Positions 1 through 5,230 of a stretch of 13,566 bases of DNA are shown piece by piece. How positions within the stretch are numbered: the first letter of the stretch is position 1; the number at the start of each line of letters is the position of its first letter. Below the pieces are notes generated by a model. It saw only the letters and a list, made by a program, of their open reading frames with translations, ran no database searches and was not told the origin of the DNA. The position numbers were made by a program, and so were the translations under genes. Origin of the DNA: Planctomycetota bacterium (GTDB lineage: Bacteria; Planctomycetota; Phycisphaerae; UBA1845; UTPLA1); contig JADJRI010000077.1 in the NCBI GenBank assembly GCA_016712275.1, positions 1 to 13,566 on the forward strand, given 5' to 3'.

Positions 1-1
1 A

Positions 2-763
2 CGCGAAGCATTCAAAGGTGAAGGCAAATTCGCCGGCAAGCGGATATTCGGCGCAGAGGATAACACACTGAGCGAGCAGATCGCCGCACTCCAGGGCGAT
101 GAGCGCGCCCGGAAGCTGTTCCTTCAAGGGGCGTCGTTTGAGACGAAAAGCAAGGGACCTATTCAGGCATTACTCACCGACGCGAACTCTGCGATAGCCA
201 AAGGCTTTATTGAAAACCTGAAGTCGATGCCCGATGAGCAGGGCCTGCGAGCTGTGGCGCAAGGCGTGATCTCTAATCTCTCGCTGGACCCACTTCAGCC
301 GGCGGTTCAAATCAAACGGGCGCTGAGCAATCAGGCCGAGCAACTCGTGGTGAGTGACACCGAATCAGGCAAGAACGCGGCACTCCGCAAAGGCATCTCA
401 GACTATCTCGATGCCACCGGCGCGAGCGACATCAAGAAGCGATGGGACACCGGTGCGATGGAGTTGGAGACATCCGGGAATCGCAGCCGAATGCTCGAAA
501 AATCAATTGAGTTTTTCGAGCGTGAGCAGGCTGATCTCGAACAGGCCAGACGAAACCCAGGCATCGGCCGCGGGATTAGCGGCGTGAGAATCGACGGTGA
601 ATTTGTACCCAACTCGCGGAATTCTGCTGATTTTGCGCGGCAACAGGAACGCATGGTGCGAGCGCTGGAAGAGATACTCACCGAGTTGAAACTGCAATAT
701 CGGAAGAACTCAACGTTGGCATGGCCGAACGCCGAGACGCCGATGGGATTCAAGCAGAATTGA
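2..763 (+). CDS. C-terminal part of an unidentified helical protein of the element (5' end outside window)
   Basis: The reading frame is open from base 2 with no stop, so the gene begins left of the window; the first ATG (227) is simply internal. About 254 residues are visible. They are polar and mostly helical in appearance, with Glu/Arg/Gln-rich stretches such as EFFEREQADLEQARR and RMVRALEEILTELKLQYRK that would form amphipathic helices or a coiled coil near the C-terminus. There is no signal peptide, membrane segment or recognisable catalytic motif in the visible part. It lies directly upstream of a terminase small subunit-like gene and on the same strand, so a structural or minor virion role is possible, but I do not recognise the family and do not assign one. 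The stop is followed by GC-rich hairpins. Confidence 0.75.
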   Translation, partial: REAFKGEGKFAGKRIFGAEDNTLSEQIAALQGDERARKLFLQGASFETKSKGPIQALLTDANSAIAKGFIENLKSMPDEQGLRAVAQGVISNLSLDPLQPAVQIKRALSNQAEQLVVSDTESGKNAALRKGISDYLDATGASDIKKRWDTGAMELETSGNRSRMLEKSIEFFEREQADLEQARRNPGIGRGISGVRIDGEFVPNSRNSADFARQQERMVRALEEILTELKLQYRKNSTLAWPNAETPMGFKQN

Positions 764-769
764 GGGCAT

Positions 770-815
770 CTGCCGCGGGTCCTCCGCCCGGGGGCGGGGG
801 CAGTCGCGAAGCGAC
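770..815 (+). terminator. Pair of GC-rich hairpins between the first two genes (possible terminator or leader structure)
   Basis: Just after the stop at 763, CTGCC (770-774) can pair with GGCAG (799-803) around an inner CCGCC/GGCGG stem (784-788 with 793-797). A second hairpin, GTCGC-GAA-GCGAC (803-815), follows and shares base 803, so the two may be alternative folds. No long T tract follows, so this is not a textbook rho-independent terminator. It could end the upstream message or structure the leader of the gene at 887. Confidence 0.4.
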
Positions 816-886
816 GGAAATCTAGCGATGTTTTTACGCACGGGGGTCGAAAATTGGCCCTGCTGCTGCTGAGCTGCGAATGATGG

Positions 887-1579
887 ATGGCGAAAAAACG
901 GCAAAAAGGCGACCCGATGAACGCGAGTCAATCGCAGTTGGCCGCGCTTTTCGGCGTTTCGCTTCGCACCATCACCACCTGGGCGGCCGAAGGCGCACCG
1001 CTGCGGGGAGCGGCCGGCTATCGCGTTTCCGAGTGGATCCAATGGCGAATCGACAAGGCCATTCACTCGATCGCGGTGGACGAAACGAAGGCCGAAGCCG
1101 AACGACGGCTGGCACTGGCGAAAGCAGCACGCGAAGAGATCCGGCTGGCCAGAGATCGCGACTTGTTTATTTCGACGGCCGAAGCCGAGCGTCGACTGGC
1201 GGCCGTGGTGTCCATTTTCTTACGCGCATGCGAGCGAGGGCCCGTCGAAATTGCGACGGCGGCGGCCGGGAAAACGATCCCAGAAATGGTCGAGGTGGCC
1301 CGCGATTGGTTCGATGGCATGCGCGCGGCACTCGTAGGAGAACCAAGAAATGATCCCGCAAGGTTACTCGAAAAAGATGGCGCGGCAGGCGATCGGCCGG
1401 CTGGCCCCGCACGTGCTCCAAAATCTGACGGAGGATCGGATCGAGTTGCTGTTAAGAAGGTCCGTCGCCGCGGTGCTCCCCACCATGTCCGGCTTCAAGG
1501 ATCGGAGCCCGGAGGAAGTGGAAACCATGATCCGGATGGAATTCCCGAAGATCCTGACCGAGTTCGTGCAGTTGGCTGA
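887..1579 (+). CDS. Phage terminase small subunit, lambda Nu1-like (C-terminal tail probably out of frame)
   Basis: Small terminase subunits bind the packaging start site on phage DNA and load the large ATPase/nuclease subunit. Residues about 11-50 (MNASQSQLAALFGVSLRTITTWAAEG onward, with RVSEWIQWRI as the wing end) match the winged helix-turn-helix of lambda gpNu1-type proteins. Residues about 58-105 form a charged helix, and the region to about 153 (WFDGMRAALVGEPR) reads as normal protein. After about 1350 the frame becomes Gly/Pro/Arg-rich and unlike protein while a second gene occupies another frame. A stop TGA at 1351-1353, one frame away, would overlap the next start as ATGA, so I think the true product ends near 1353 and one A has been lost from the run at 1348-1350. 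Start: ATG 887; ATG 917 (MNAS) is an alternative. No large terminase subunit follows. The Nu1-like identity is well supported; the last 76 residues are doubtful. Confidence 0.72.
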   Translation: MAKKRQKGDPMNASQSQLAALFGVSLRTITTWAAEGAPLRGAAGYRVSEWIQWRIDKAIHSIAVDETKAEAERRLALAKAAREEIRLARDRDLFISTAEAERRLAAVVSIFLRACERGPVEIATAAAGKTIPEMVEVARDWFDGMRAALVGEPRNDPARLLEKDGAAGDRPAGPARAPKSDGGSDRVAVKKVRRRGAPHHVRLQGSEPGGSGNHDPDGIPEDPDRVRAVG

Positions 1580-1607
1580 CGCCGAAGGTGGAGTGACAAA
1601 CCTGTGA
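1350..1607 (+). CDS. Small conserved-looking hypothetical protein, translationally coupled
   Basis: An 85-residue helical protein with a normal composition (RLAPHVLQNLTEDRIELLLRR; SPEEVETMIRMEFPKILTEF). A GGAG-type ribosome site (AGGAGA, 1336-1341) sits at good spacing before ATG 1350. The start overlaps a TGA in another frame as ATGA, and its own TGA (1605-1607) overlaps the GTG start of the next gene as GTGA, so the three genes form a coupled chain. It overlaps the last 230 bases of the terminase small subunit frame, and of the two frames this one looks protein-coding. I see no motif that gives a function. Its position suggests a partner or accessory of the genes on either side. Confidence 0.65.
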   Translation: MIPQGYSKKMARQAIGRLAPHVLQNLTEDRIELLLRRSVAAVLPTMSGFKDRSPEEVETMIRMEFPKILTEFVQLADAEGGVTNL

Positions 1608-2183
1608 CATCCATTACAGACACACCCGACGGGAAGCTGATTGAAGTGATCGCCGCGCACGAGGCCGGCCACGCCGTGATATCGGCGCTGTTTGGCGCGA
1701 CTGATCGCCATCTCGGTGCAACCCACCTTCAAGGATCACGGCGGGTGCCTGAGCGACTGGGCCAATTGCGACGGCGCCGACGATGATGCGAGCCGGCAAA
1801 TCCACCAGTTGATCGCCATGGCGGCCGGCGTGGCCGCACAATCGGCATATCAGCGCCGCCACGGACTTCCGATCGATGAAAGCGGCGGCGGCGATGACCG
1901 TCGCCGAATATTCCAGGGCGCTTGCAAGTTGCTCGGTTATTACACAACGGCCAAGATGATCGAGGCCGTAGTCGACTTCACCCGATGCGAAGCCGATCGC
2001 CTAGTTGAAATCCACTGGCATCGCATCGCCCGCTTGACCCGCGTGTTGCTTGTGTTGGCGCGGCTGGACAAGGGTATCGCCTATGACGCCGAGGCGCTGG
2101 GCGACATTTCCGCGCGGTTTGTTGCGTGTGTTAGCGATGCCGGCTGGCGAGCAGATACGCTCCATGCCCCGGCGGTCTATTAG
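1604..2183 (+). pseudogene. Stand-alone M41/FtsH-like zinc metalloprotease domain, split by a frameshift near 1691-1701
   Basis: From GTG 1604 the first frame gives VIAAHEAGHAVISALFGA, with the HExxH zinc site typical of the M41 (FtsH-type) peptidase fold, then degenerates and stops at 1786. The frame one base later continues sensibly from about 1701: LIAISVQPTF...HGG, then IHQLIAMAAGVAAQ (position of the M41 AGR/AAE helix), SGGGDD (candidate third zinc ligand Asp) and a C-terminal helix pair with EIHWHRIARL. Joined, the protein is about 192 residues and lacks an AAA ATPase or membrane segment, so it would be a soluble free-standing protease domain. The family resemblance is from motifs only. 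It starts inside the stop of the preceding gene (GTGA), so it is translated with it. A +1 base (or -2) at 1691-1701 explains the break. It may be an assembly indel rather than real loss. Confidence 0.62.
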
Positions 2184-2216
2184 CCCGGCGAGATCCCGGA
2201 AACACCCAAACTCAAG

Positions 2217-2260
2217 GCCGCGGCGAGCGCGGATTGAAACATAAACGGCCGCACCGCGGC
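2217..2260 (+). other. Inverted repeat in the leader of the next gene
   Basis: GCCGCGG (2217-2223) and CCGCGGC (2254-2260) are perfect 7-base complements around a 30-base loop in the short gap before the ATG at 2277. The right arm ends a few bases before the ribosome site. It may be a leader fold or chance in GC-rich DNA. Confidence 0.3.
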
Positions 2261-2276
2261 AGAATGGAGAGACCTG

Positions 2277-2828
2277 ATGGCATCCGGAAAAAAGACAACC
2301 CCGGCCCCGATCGACTTTACAAGCAAGGCCGGCCGCGCGGCCGCCTGGGCGGAAGTGAAAGCAATCATCGAGCGCGCACTGGACGGAAATGGCCAACCCG
2401 ATGACACCGACCGCCTGAGTGGGCTGGCCAACGTGCTCGAAATCTCCAGCGAGCGAATCAATTTCTTCCGCGGAGCACTCAAGATGCACCGCGATCTGAC
2501 CGCCGAATTGGCGGCGGCCCAGGCCGTGATCGATTCCGGCGAGTGCGATCGGCTGGAACGAGAATTCGAAAAGACCGCCGACAAATATCGCGAAATGGTG
2601 GCCGAACGCATGAAGCTTCGCGAACGCGTGGAGGCGGCTCAAAAATCCATTCAGGCGGCCGGCTCTGTGCTGACCTTCCGATCGCCGCTTCGCCAATCGA
2701 TCGAATGCGCCTTCCCGGCACTTTTCCGGGGTGAGGAATTCCCAGACTCGCCGAGCCCCGAGTTGGCCCGCGAAATCATGTGTGCGGTGGGGCATCAATT
2801 CAACGCTTTCGGCGAGATGAGCAAGTAG
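2277..2828 (+). CDS. Hypothetical coiled-coil protein
   Basis: A 183-residue protein with a clear ribosome site (GGAG, 7 bases before ATG 2277). The N-terminal third is Ala-rich and polar. Residues about 70-125 (MHRDLTAELAAAQAV..., then LEREFEKTADKYREMVAERMKLRERVEAAQ) form a long charged heptad-like helix, that is, a probable coiled coil. The C-terminal 50 residues are a mixed segment ending ELAREIMCAVGHQFNAFGEMSK. There is no signal peptide, membrane segment or catalytic motif. It is followed after 35 bases by another helical gene on the same strand, so both are probably in one operon and may interact. The size and helical make-up would suit a scaffold-like or structural accessory protein of a phage element, but that is only a guess. 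The gene itself is secure from frame length, ribosome site and composition. Confidence 0.72.
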   Translation: MASGKKTTPAPIDFTSKAGRAAAWAEVKAIIERALDGNGQPDDTDRLSGLANVLEISSERINFFRGALKMHRDLTAELAAAQAVIDSGECDRLEREFEKTADKYREMVAERMKLRERVEAAQKSIQAAGSVLTFRSPLRQSIECAFPALFRGEEFPDSPSPELAREIMCAVGHQFNAFGEMSK

Positions 2829-2863
2829 CCAAACCACAACTTTACATTTGAGAGGCACACACG

Positions 2864-3454
2864 ATGGATGCGAAATATTCTGAGTTTTTCAGGATTCTGA
2901 ATGCGAAGCTGAATCCGACCGGGCCGAAGTGGATCTACAACAATGGGATGAACGTGCAGGTTCCGGCCGTCGATGAAAATCGATTTGAAGCCCTGCGCCG
3001 GGAAATCGGGATCACCGACCCGAGGCTGAAGTTGTATGAGGCGGCGATCGCGCGGGTGAAGTTTTTGAACTCCGTGATCGTGGATCATAACAAGGCCTGC
3101 GATGAACAGATCCGAGCCAACCGGCCGAACACCCATGCCCCGCGCATCGCACAACTCGAAAACTCCATTTCGAGCCTGATGAATTGGCACGCTGTTGGCG
3201 GCGACAACGAAGCGCAGATCGCCGTTCTCAAGGCCGAGCTGGACCAATTGAAGTTGTTGGAGGACCAATTCGAAAAAACAAACGCAGACGCATACGCGGC
3301 GCGCGATGCCGCCACCCGGCCGATCCGCCACGAAATCGAGGCGATCCAGACGACATTGCCGCGGCTGTTCGGAAACGAGGGGGACGATCTACTGATCCCC
3401 CTGGGCCGTGAGCCGCGCAACACGTTCGAAGCCGCGCTGGCGGCGTGCGTCTGA
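2864..3454 (+). CDS. Hypothetical helical protein with central coiled coil
   Basis: A 196-residue product. The ribosome site GAGAGG lies 8 bases before ATG 2864. The first 50 residues carry aromatic residues and a short PKWIYNNGMNV stretch. Residues about 95-150 are a long amphipathic helix (IAQLENSISSLM, then AQIAVLKAELDQLKLLEDQFEKT) consistent with a coiled coil. The C-terminus has helix and loop (IRHEIEAIQTTLPRLFGNEGDDLLIPLG). No catalytic motif, signal peptide or membrane segment is visible. It follows the similarly helical gene at 2277 by 35 bases and precedes the small gene at 3488 by 33, so these three look co-transcribed. I do not recognise the family. Confidence 0.72.
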   Translation: MDAKYSEFFRILNAKLNPTGPKWIYNNGMNVQVPAVDENRFEALRREIGITDPRLKLYEAAIARVKFLNSVIVDHNKACDEQIRANRPNTHAPRIAQLENSISSLMNWHAVGGDNEAQIAVLKAELDQLKLLEDQFEKTNADAYAARDAATRPIRHEIEAIQTTLPRLFGNEGDDLLIPLGREPRNTFEAALAACV

Positions 3455-3487
3455 AACCCTGAACCCTGAACCGAAGGAAATCGAATT

Positions 3488-3829
3488 ATGCCAAACCCAA
3501 CCGAAGCCATTCAAACCCCGGCCCTGATCGAAGCGACCACGACACAGGGCGAAATTGAAATCAGCAGCGCCCATTTCCACGAGCTGATCCATCACTCGGT
3601 CGACGCGGCCGGATCGGCGGCGACCACCCCGATCTATTTCGCCTTCGGCGCTGCCGGCGGGGTGCCGCCGACCGTGGTGGCCAGTGATGCCGCCGGCAGC
3701 AACAAACTCCGACTTGCGAGCGGCGGACGAATCACGATCAAGCCCGGCGTGTCGCTGATCGGCTTCAAAACCGCGTCCGGCGCACCGATGTTTTCCATCG
3801 TCCCGCTGACCCGGACGTTGAATGCGTAG
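3488..3829 (+). CDS. Small beta-rich hypothetical protein
   Basis: A 113-residue product starting at ATG 3488 after an AAGGAAA ribosome site. The gap before it contains a short run of CCTGAAC-type direct repeats (about 3451-3471). The protein is Ala/Gly/Thr-rich with alternating hydrophobic residues (TPIYFAFGAAGGVPPTVVA, NKLRLASGGRITIKPG, PMFSIVPLTRTL), which suggests beta strands and a small sandwich or barrel, and has an HFHELIHHS stretch near residue 30. It lacks a signal peptide and membrane segment. Size and character would fit a small virion surface or stabilising protein, but I have no family match and no direct evidence. It is the last gene before a strong inverted repeat at 3875-3921, so it may end the 2277-3829 unit. 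Confidence 0.65.
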   Translation: MPNPTEAIQTPALIEATTTQGEIEISSAHFHELIHHSVDAAGSAATTPIYFAFGAAGGVPPTVVASDAAGSNKLRLASGGRITIKPGVSLIGFKTASGAPMFSIVPLTRTLNA

Positions 3830-3874
3830 GGTTTTCGACGCGGCGGCTTGACGGGAATCGTCGCGTCGTTTTTC

Positions 3875-3921
3875 GCCGTGGCCGCGCGGGGTGCGCATCT
3901 CCCGTACCCGCGGGCCACGGC
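3875..3921 (+). terminator. Long GC-rich inverted repeat after the 2277-3829 unit
   Basis: GCCGTGGCC (3875-3883) pairs perfectly with GGCCACGGC (3913-3921). Inside it, CGCGGG-G-T (3885-3892) pairs with ACCCGCG (3906-3912) apart from a one-base bulge, making an almost continuous 16-base-pair stem with a 13-base loop. It is followed only by CCTTT, so it may act as a terminator or attenuator, or as structure in the leader of the gene at 3938. Confidence 0.5.
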
Positions 3922-3937
3922 CCTTTCGAGGTGTGAC

Positions 3938-4381
3938 ATGGCCGATGACAGCCACGCTTTTCCGCGATGCCCTGACTGCGCATCGCCGCTCGCATCGGTC
4001 GTGAGGTCCCGCGGTGAATTCCGGCGAGTGAAGAGGACGGGCCTTTTTGGCCGCGTCGAAATCACAGGGGAGTTTTTGGTATTGAGTTGCTTTCATTGCG
4101 GCCGCAAGTATGCGCACCGCGAGACCCGCCGCGCGGCGAGTGGACCTATCAACCCCCGAGGGTGGCCGGCGAAATCCTTCGCCGAATCAACGGAGAGCCG
4201 TTGGGCTGGTAATGGGCGAAACCGGGCCGACATGCCAGTCGGCCCGACAGCGGCGCGTGCCGCAAATCGCATCGTAGGCGTTTTTTATTTTCGACTTGAC
4301 GGCCTGGCGGGCAGGTCGGTAGAGTTTCGAGCACTTGAACCCGTGGAACATCTCCGTTTGAGATTTCCACTGAAAACCTGA
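3938..4381 (+). CDS. Zinc-ribbon protein (CxxC-36-CxxC), C-terminus probably shifted in frame
   Basis: ATG 3938 has a GAGGTG ribosome site 4 bases before it; the same frame is open further upstream, but through the inverted repeat. Residues 11-14 (CPDC) and 51-54 (CFHC) are two CxxC knuckles about 36 residues apart, a zinc-ribbon arrangement used for nucleic-acid or protein contact. From about 4132 the frame becomes Arg/Ala/Ser-rich without pattern and runs to a stop at 4381, through a perfect hairpin and a promoter-like sequence. The frame one base earlier reads GEWTYQPPRVAGEILRRI and stops at TAA 4210-4212, ten bases before the hairpin at 4223. I therefore think the true product is about 91 residues, ending at 4212, with one base missing (or a CG pair extra) in the CGCGC stretch at 4127-4136. 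Function beyond zinc binding is unknown. Confidence 0.6.
   Translation: MADDSHAFPRCPDCASPLASVVRSRGEFRRVKRTGLFGRVEITGEFLVLSCFHCGRKYAHRETRRAASGPINPRGWPAKSFAESTESRWAGNGRNRADMPVGPTAARAANRIVGVFYFRLDGLAGRSVEFRALEPVEHLRLRFPLKT
4223..4246 (+). terminator. Perfect 9-bp hairpin, terminator-like
   Basis: CGGGCCGAC (4223-4231) and GTCGGCCCG (4238-4246) are exact complements with a 6-base loop. A second small hairpin GCGGC-GCGT-GCCGC follows at 4250-4263, and a T-rich run comes at 4281-4290. It lies 10 bases after the TAA at 4212 that I infer as the real end of the zinc-ribbon gene and just before a promoter-like site, as expected for a transcription boundary. Confidence 0.5.
4296..4325 (+). promoter_or_regulatory. 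Candidate sigma70-type promoter for the 4491-5151 unit
   Basis: TTGACG (4296-4301) and TAGAGT (4320-4325) are separated by 18 bases, just downstream of a T/A-rich stretch and the hairpin at 4223-4246. It would drive the structured leader and the genes at 4491 and 4897. The -10 match is moderate. Confidence 0.4.
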
Positions 4382-4386
4382 ACCCC

Positions 4387-4459
4387 CCCCGCGTTGGGCT
4401 TGGCGGTACCGGCGACGGCCGCACGGCTCCACGGGCCGAAGTACAGGCACAACGCGGGG
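4387..4459 (+). ncRNA. Candidate structured RNA leader upstream of the 4491 gene
   Basis: CCCCGCGTT (4387-4395) is an exact complement of AACGCGGGG (4451-4459). The 55-base interior has further pairing potential (CGGCC with GGCCG, and GTAC at about 4406 with GTAC at about 4441), so a closed multi-part fold is possible. It sits between a promoter-like site and the translation start at 4491. I cannot match it to a known riboswitch or RNA family. Confidence 0.35.
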
Positions 4460-4463
4460 CTTT

Positions 4464-4484
4464 GCGCCAACCGGCGCGGGAGAT
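4464..4484 (+). repeat. Hairpin plus Shine-Dalgarno leader element, copy 1
   Basis: A 21-base element made of GCGCC, the tetraloop AACC, GGCGC, and directly abutting GGGAGAT as the ribosome site, exactly six bases before ATG 4491. It is repeated with one loop change before ATG 4897. Confidence 0.65.
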
Positions 4485-4490
4485 GACCCC

Positions 4491-4868
4491 ATGTCCGAAA
4501 CGACAGCGCTTCGCGTTGAAATGTCGCAAGAATCCTGTTGCGTGTGTGGAATTCAGTTCTCCATTCCCGACGTCTATGCGAAGCGGCGCGCGAAGGATCA
4601 AAAGACTGTTTACTGCCCGAACGGACACAAATTGGAATTCACCGATTACATCGTTGGGGATGGCCGATCAGTCGCTGGTGTGATAAATGAAAATCGAGAT
4701 CTCAAGGCCACGATCCTGAAAATGACAGCCGAGCTGGATCAGTTACAGGCAAAACTCCAAGAGACTGAAGAAAAACTGAACGGAAAAAACCCGGCGAACT
4801 CGCCGGCCCGGCAGAAAAAAAGTAGCAATGCCGCGATGAAAGCGGCACGGAGCATCCACCAACTTTGA
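4491..4868 (+). CDS. Zinc-finger protein with C-terminal coiled coil
   Basis: A 125-residue product. Cys16/17 and Cys19 (CCVCG) pair with Cys42 and His46 (YCPNGH) to form a CxxC...CxxxH zinc knuckle of about 30 residues, a form I have seen in small phage- or island-encoded proteins. Residues about 68-97 (VINENRDLKATILKMTAELDQ, LQAKLQETEEKL) are a heptad-like coiled coil, and the tail is Lys/Ser/Ala-rich and probably disordered. The start ATG 4491 is fixed by the GGGAGAT ribosome site in the hairpin element just before it. It is the first gene of a two-gene unit with 4897. A DNA- or RNA-contacting or adaptor role is likely from the fold, but the target is not visible. Confidence 0.72.
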   Translation: MSETTALRVEMSQESCCVCGIQFSIPDVYAKRRAKDQKTVYCPNGHKLEFTDYIVGDGRSVAGVINENRDLKATILKMTAELDQLQAKLQETEEKLNGKNPANSPARQKKSSNAAMKAARSIHQL

Positions 4869-4869
4869 G

Positions 4870-4890
4870 GCGCCAACAGGCGCGGGAGAT
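4870..4890 (+). repeat. Hairpin plus Shine-Dalgarno leader element, copy 2
   Basis: Same 21-base arrangement as at 4464: GCGCC, loop AACA, GGCGC, then GGGAGAT, again exactly six bases before a start (ATG 4897). The two copies differ in one base, and the similarity continues into ATGTC of the coding region. Confidence 0.65.
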
Positions 4891-4896
4891 CAAACC

Positions 4897-5151
4897 ATGT
4901 CGAGAACAGCAAACAAAACCAAGGGCAGGAAATCCATGAAACATCACGCGGGCCGCCGGGCCATTCACCCATGCGGGGCTATGAACAAAAGTGAGACGAT
5001 CCACTGGCGGGAAAGTCTCAAGAGTTTAATCCACTACGCGATGAATCTGAGCGGCGATGATCTTAGCGCCCTGGCCGGCGCGGCCGAAAATATGGCGGAA
5101 ACCGCCACACTCTTGACCCGGCCGCGCGGAAGGCGCAACAACGCGGGATGA
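4897..5151 (+). CDS. Small hypothetical protein with basic N-terminus
   Basis: An 84-residue product whose start is set by the same hairpin and GGGAGAT element as the upstream gene, 28 bases after that gene's stop. The first 30 residues are Lys/Arg/His-rich (TANKTKGRKSMKHHAGRR), suggesting nucleic-acid contact. The rest is a helical segment (ESLKSLIHYAMNLSGDDLSALAGAA) followed by a short basic tail. ATG 4981 (MNKSETIHW) would give a 56-residue helical protein and is a possible alternative start, but it lacks the strong ribosome site. A rho-independent terminator follows directly. Function unknown. Confidence 0.6.
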   Translation: MSRTANKTKGRKSMKHHAGRRAIHPCGAMNKSETIHWRESLKSLIHYAMNLSGDDLSALAGAAENMAETATLLTRPRGRRNNAG

Positions 5152-5164
5152 ATCGAGTCTGACA

Positions 5165-5208
5165 CCCGGCCCCGCCGTAGCACGGAGGCTGCGGCGCCGG
5201 GCCTTTTT
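5165..5208 (+). terminator. Rho-independent terminator of the 4491-5151 unit
   Basis: CCCGGC (5165-5170) pairs with GCCGGG (5196-5201), and GCCG (5174-5177) pairs with CGGC (5192-5195) inside it, leaving a three-C bulge. The stem is followed by CC and five Ts (5204-5208). It lies 14 bases after the stop at 5151 and before the integrase gene. Confidence 0.7.
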
Positions 5209-5230
5209 CCGGCGAAAACATGGTGCAAGA

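Noticed and set aside
2001..2858. A 285-codon open frame on the minus strand
   Set aside because: It is antisense to the M41-like and coiled-coil genes, which have ribosome sites and sensible composition; its product is Cys/Arg/Gly-rich without motifs.
3389..4117. A 242-codon minus-strand frame
   Set aside because: Shadow of the plus-strand genes at 3488 and 3938; the product is Arg/Ala-rich and pattern-free.
4897..5151. Toxin-antitoxin pair formed by the small genes at 4491 and 4897
   Set aside because: Neither protein has a recognisable toxin or antitoxin fold, and a zinc-finger plus basic protein pair is not enough evidence.
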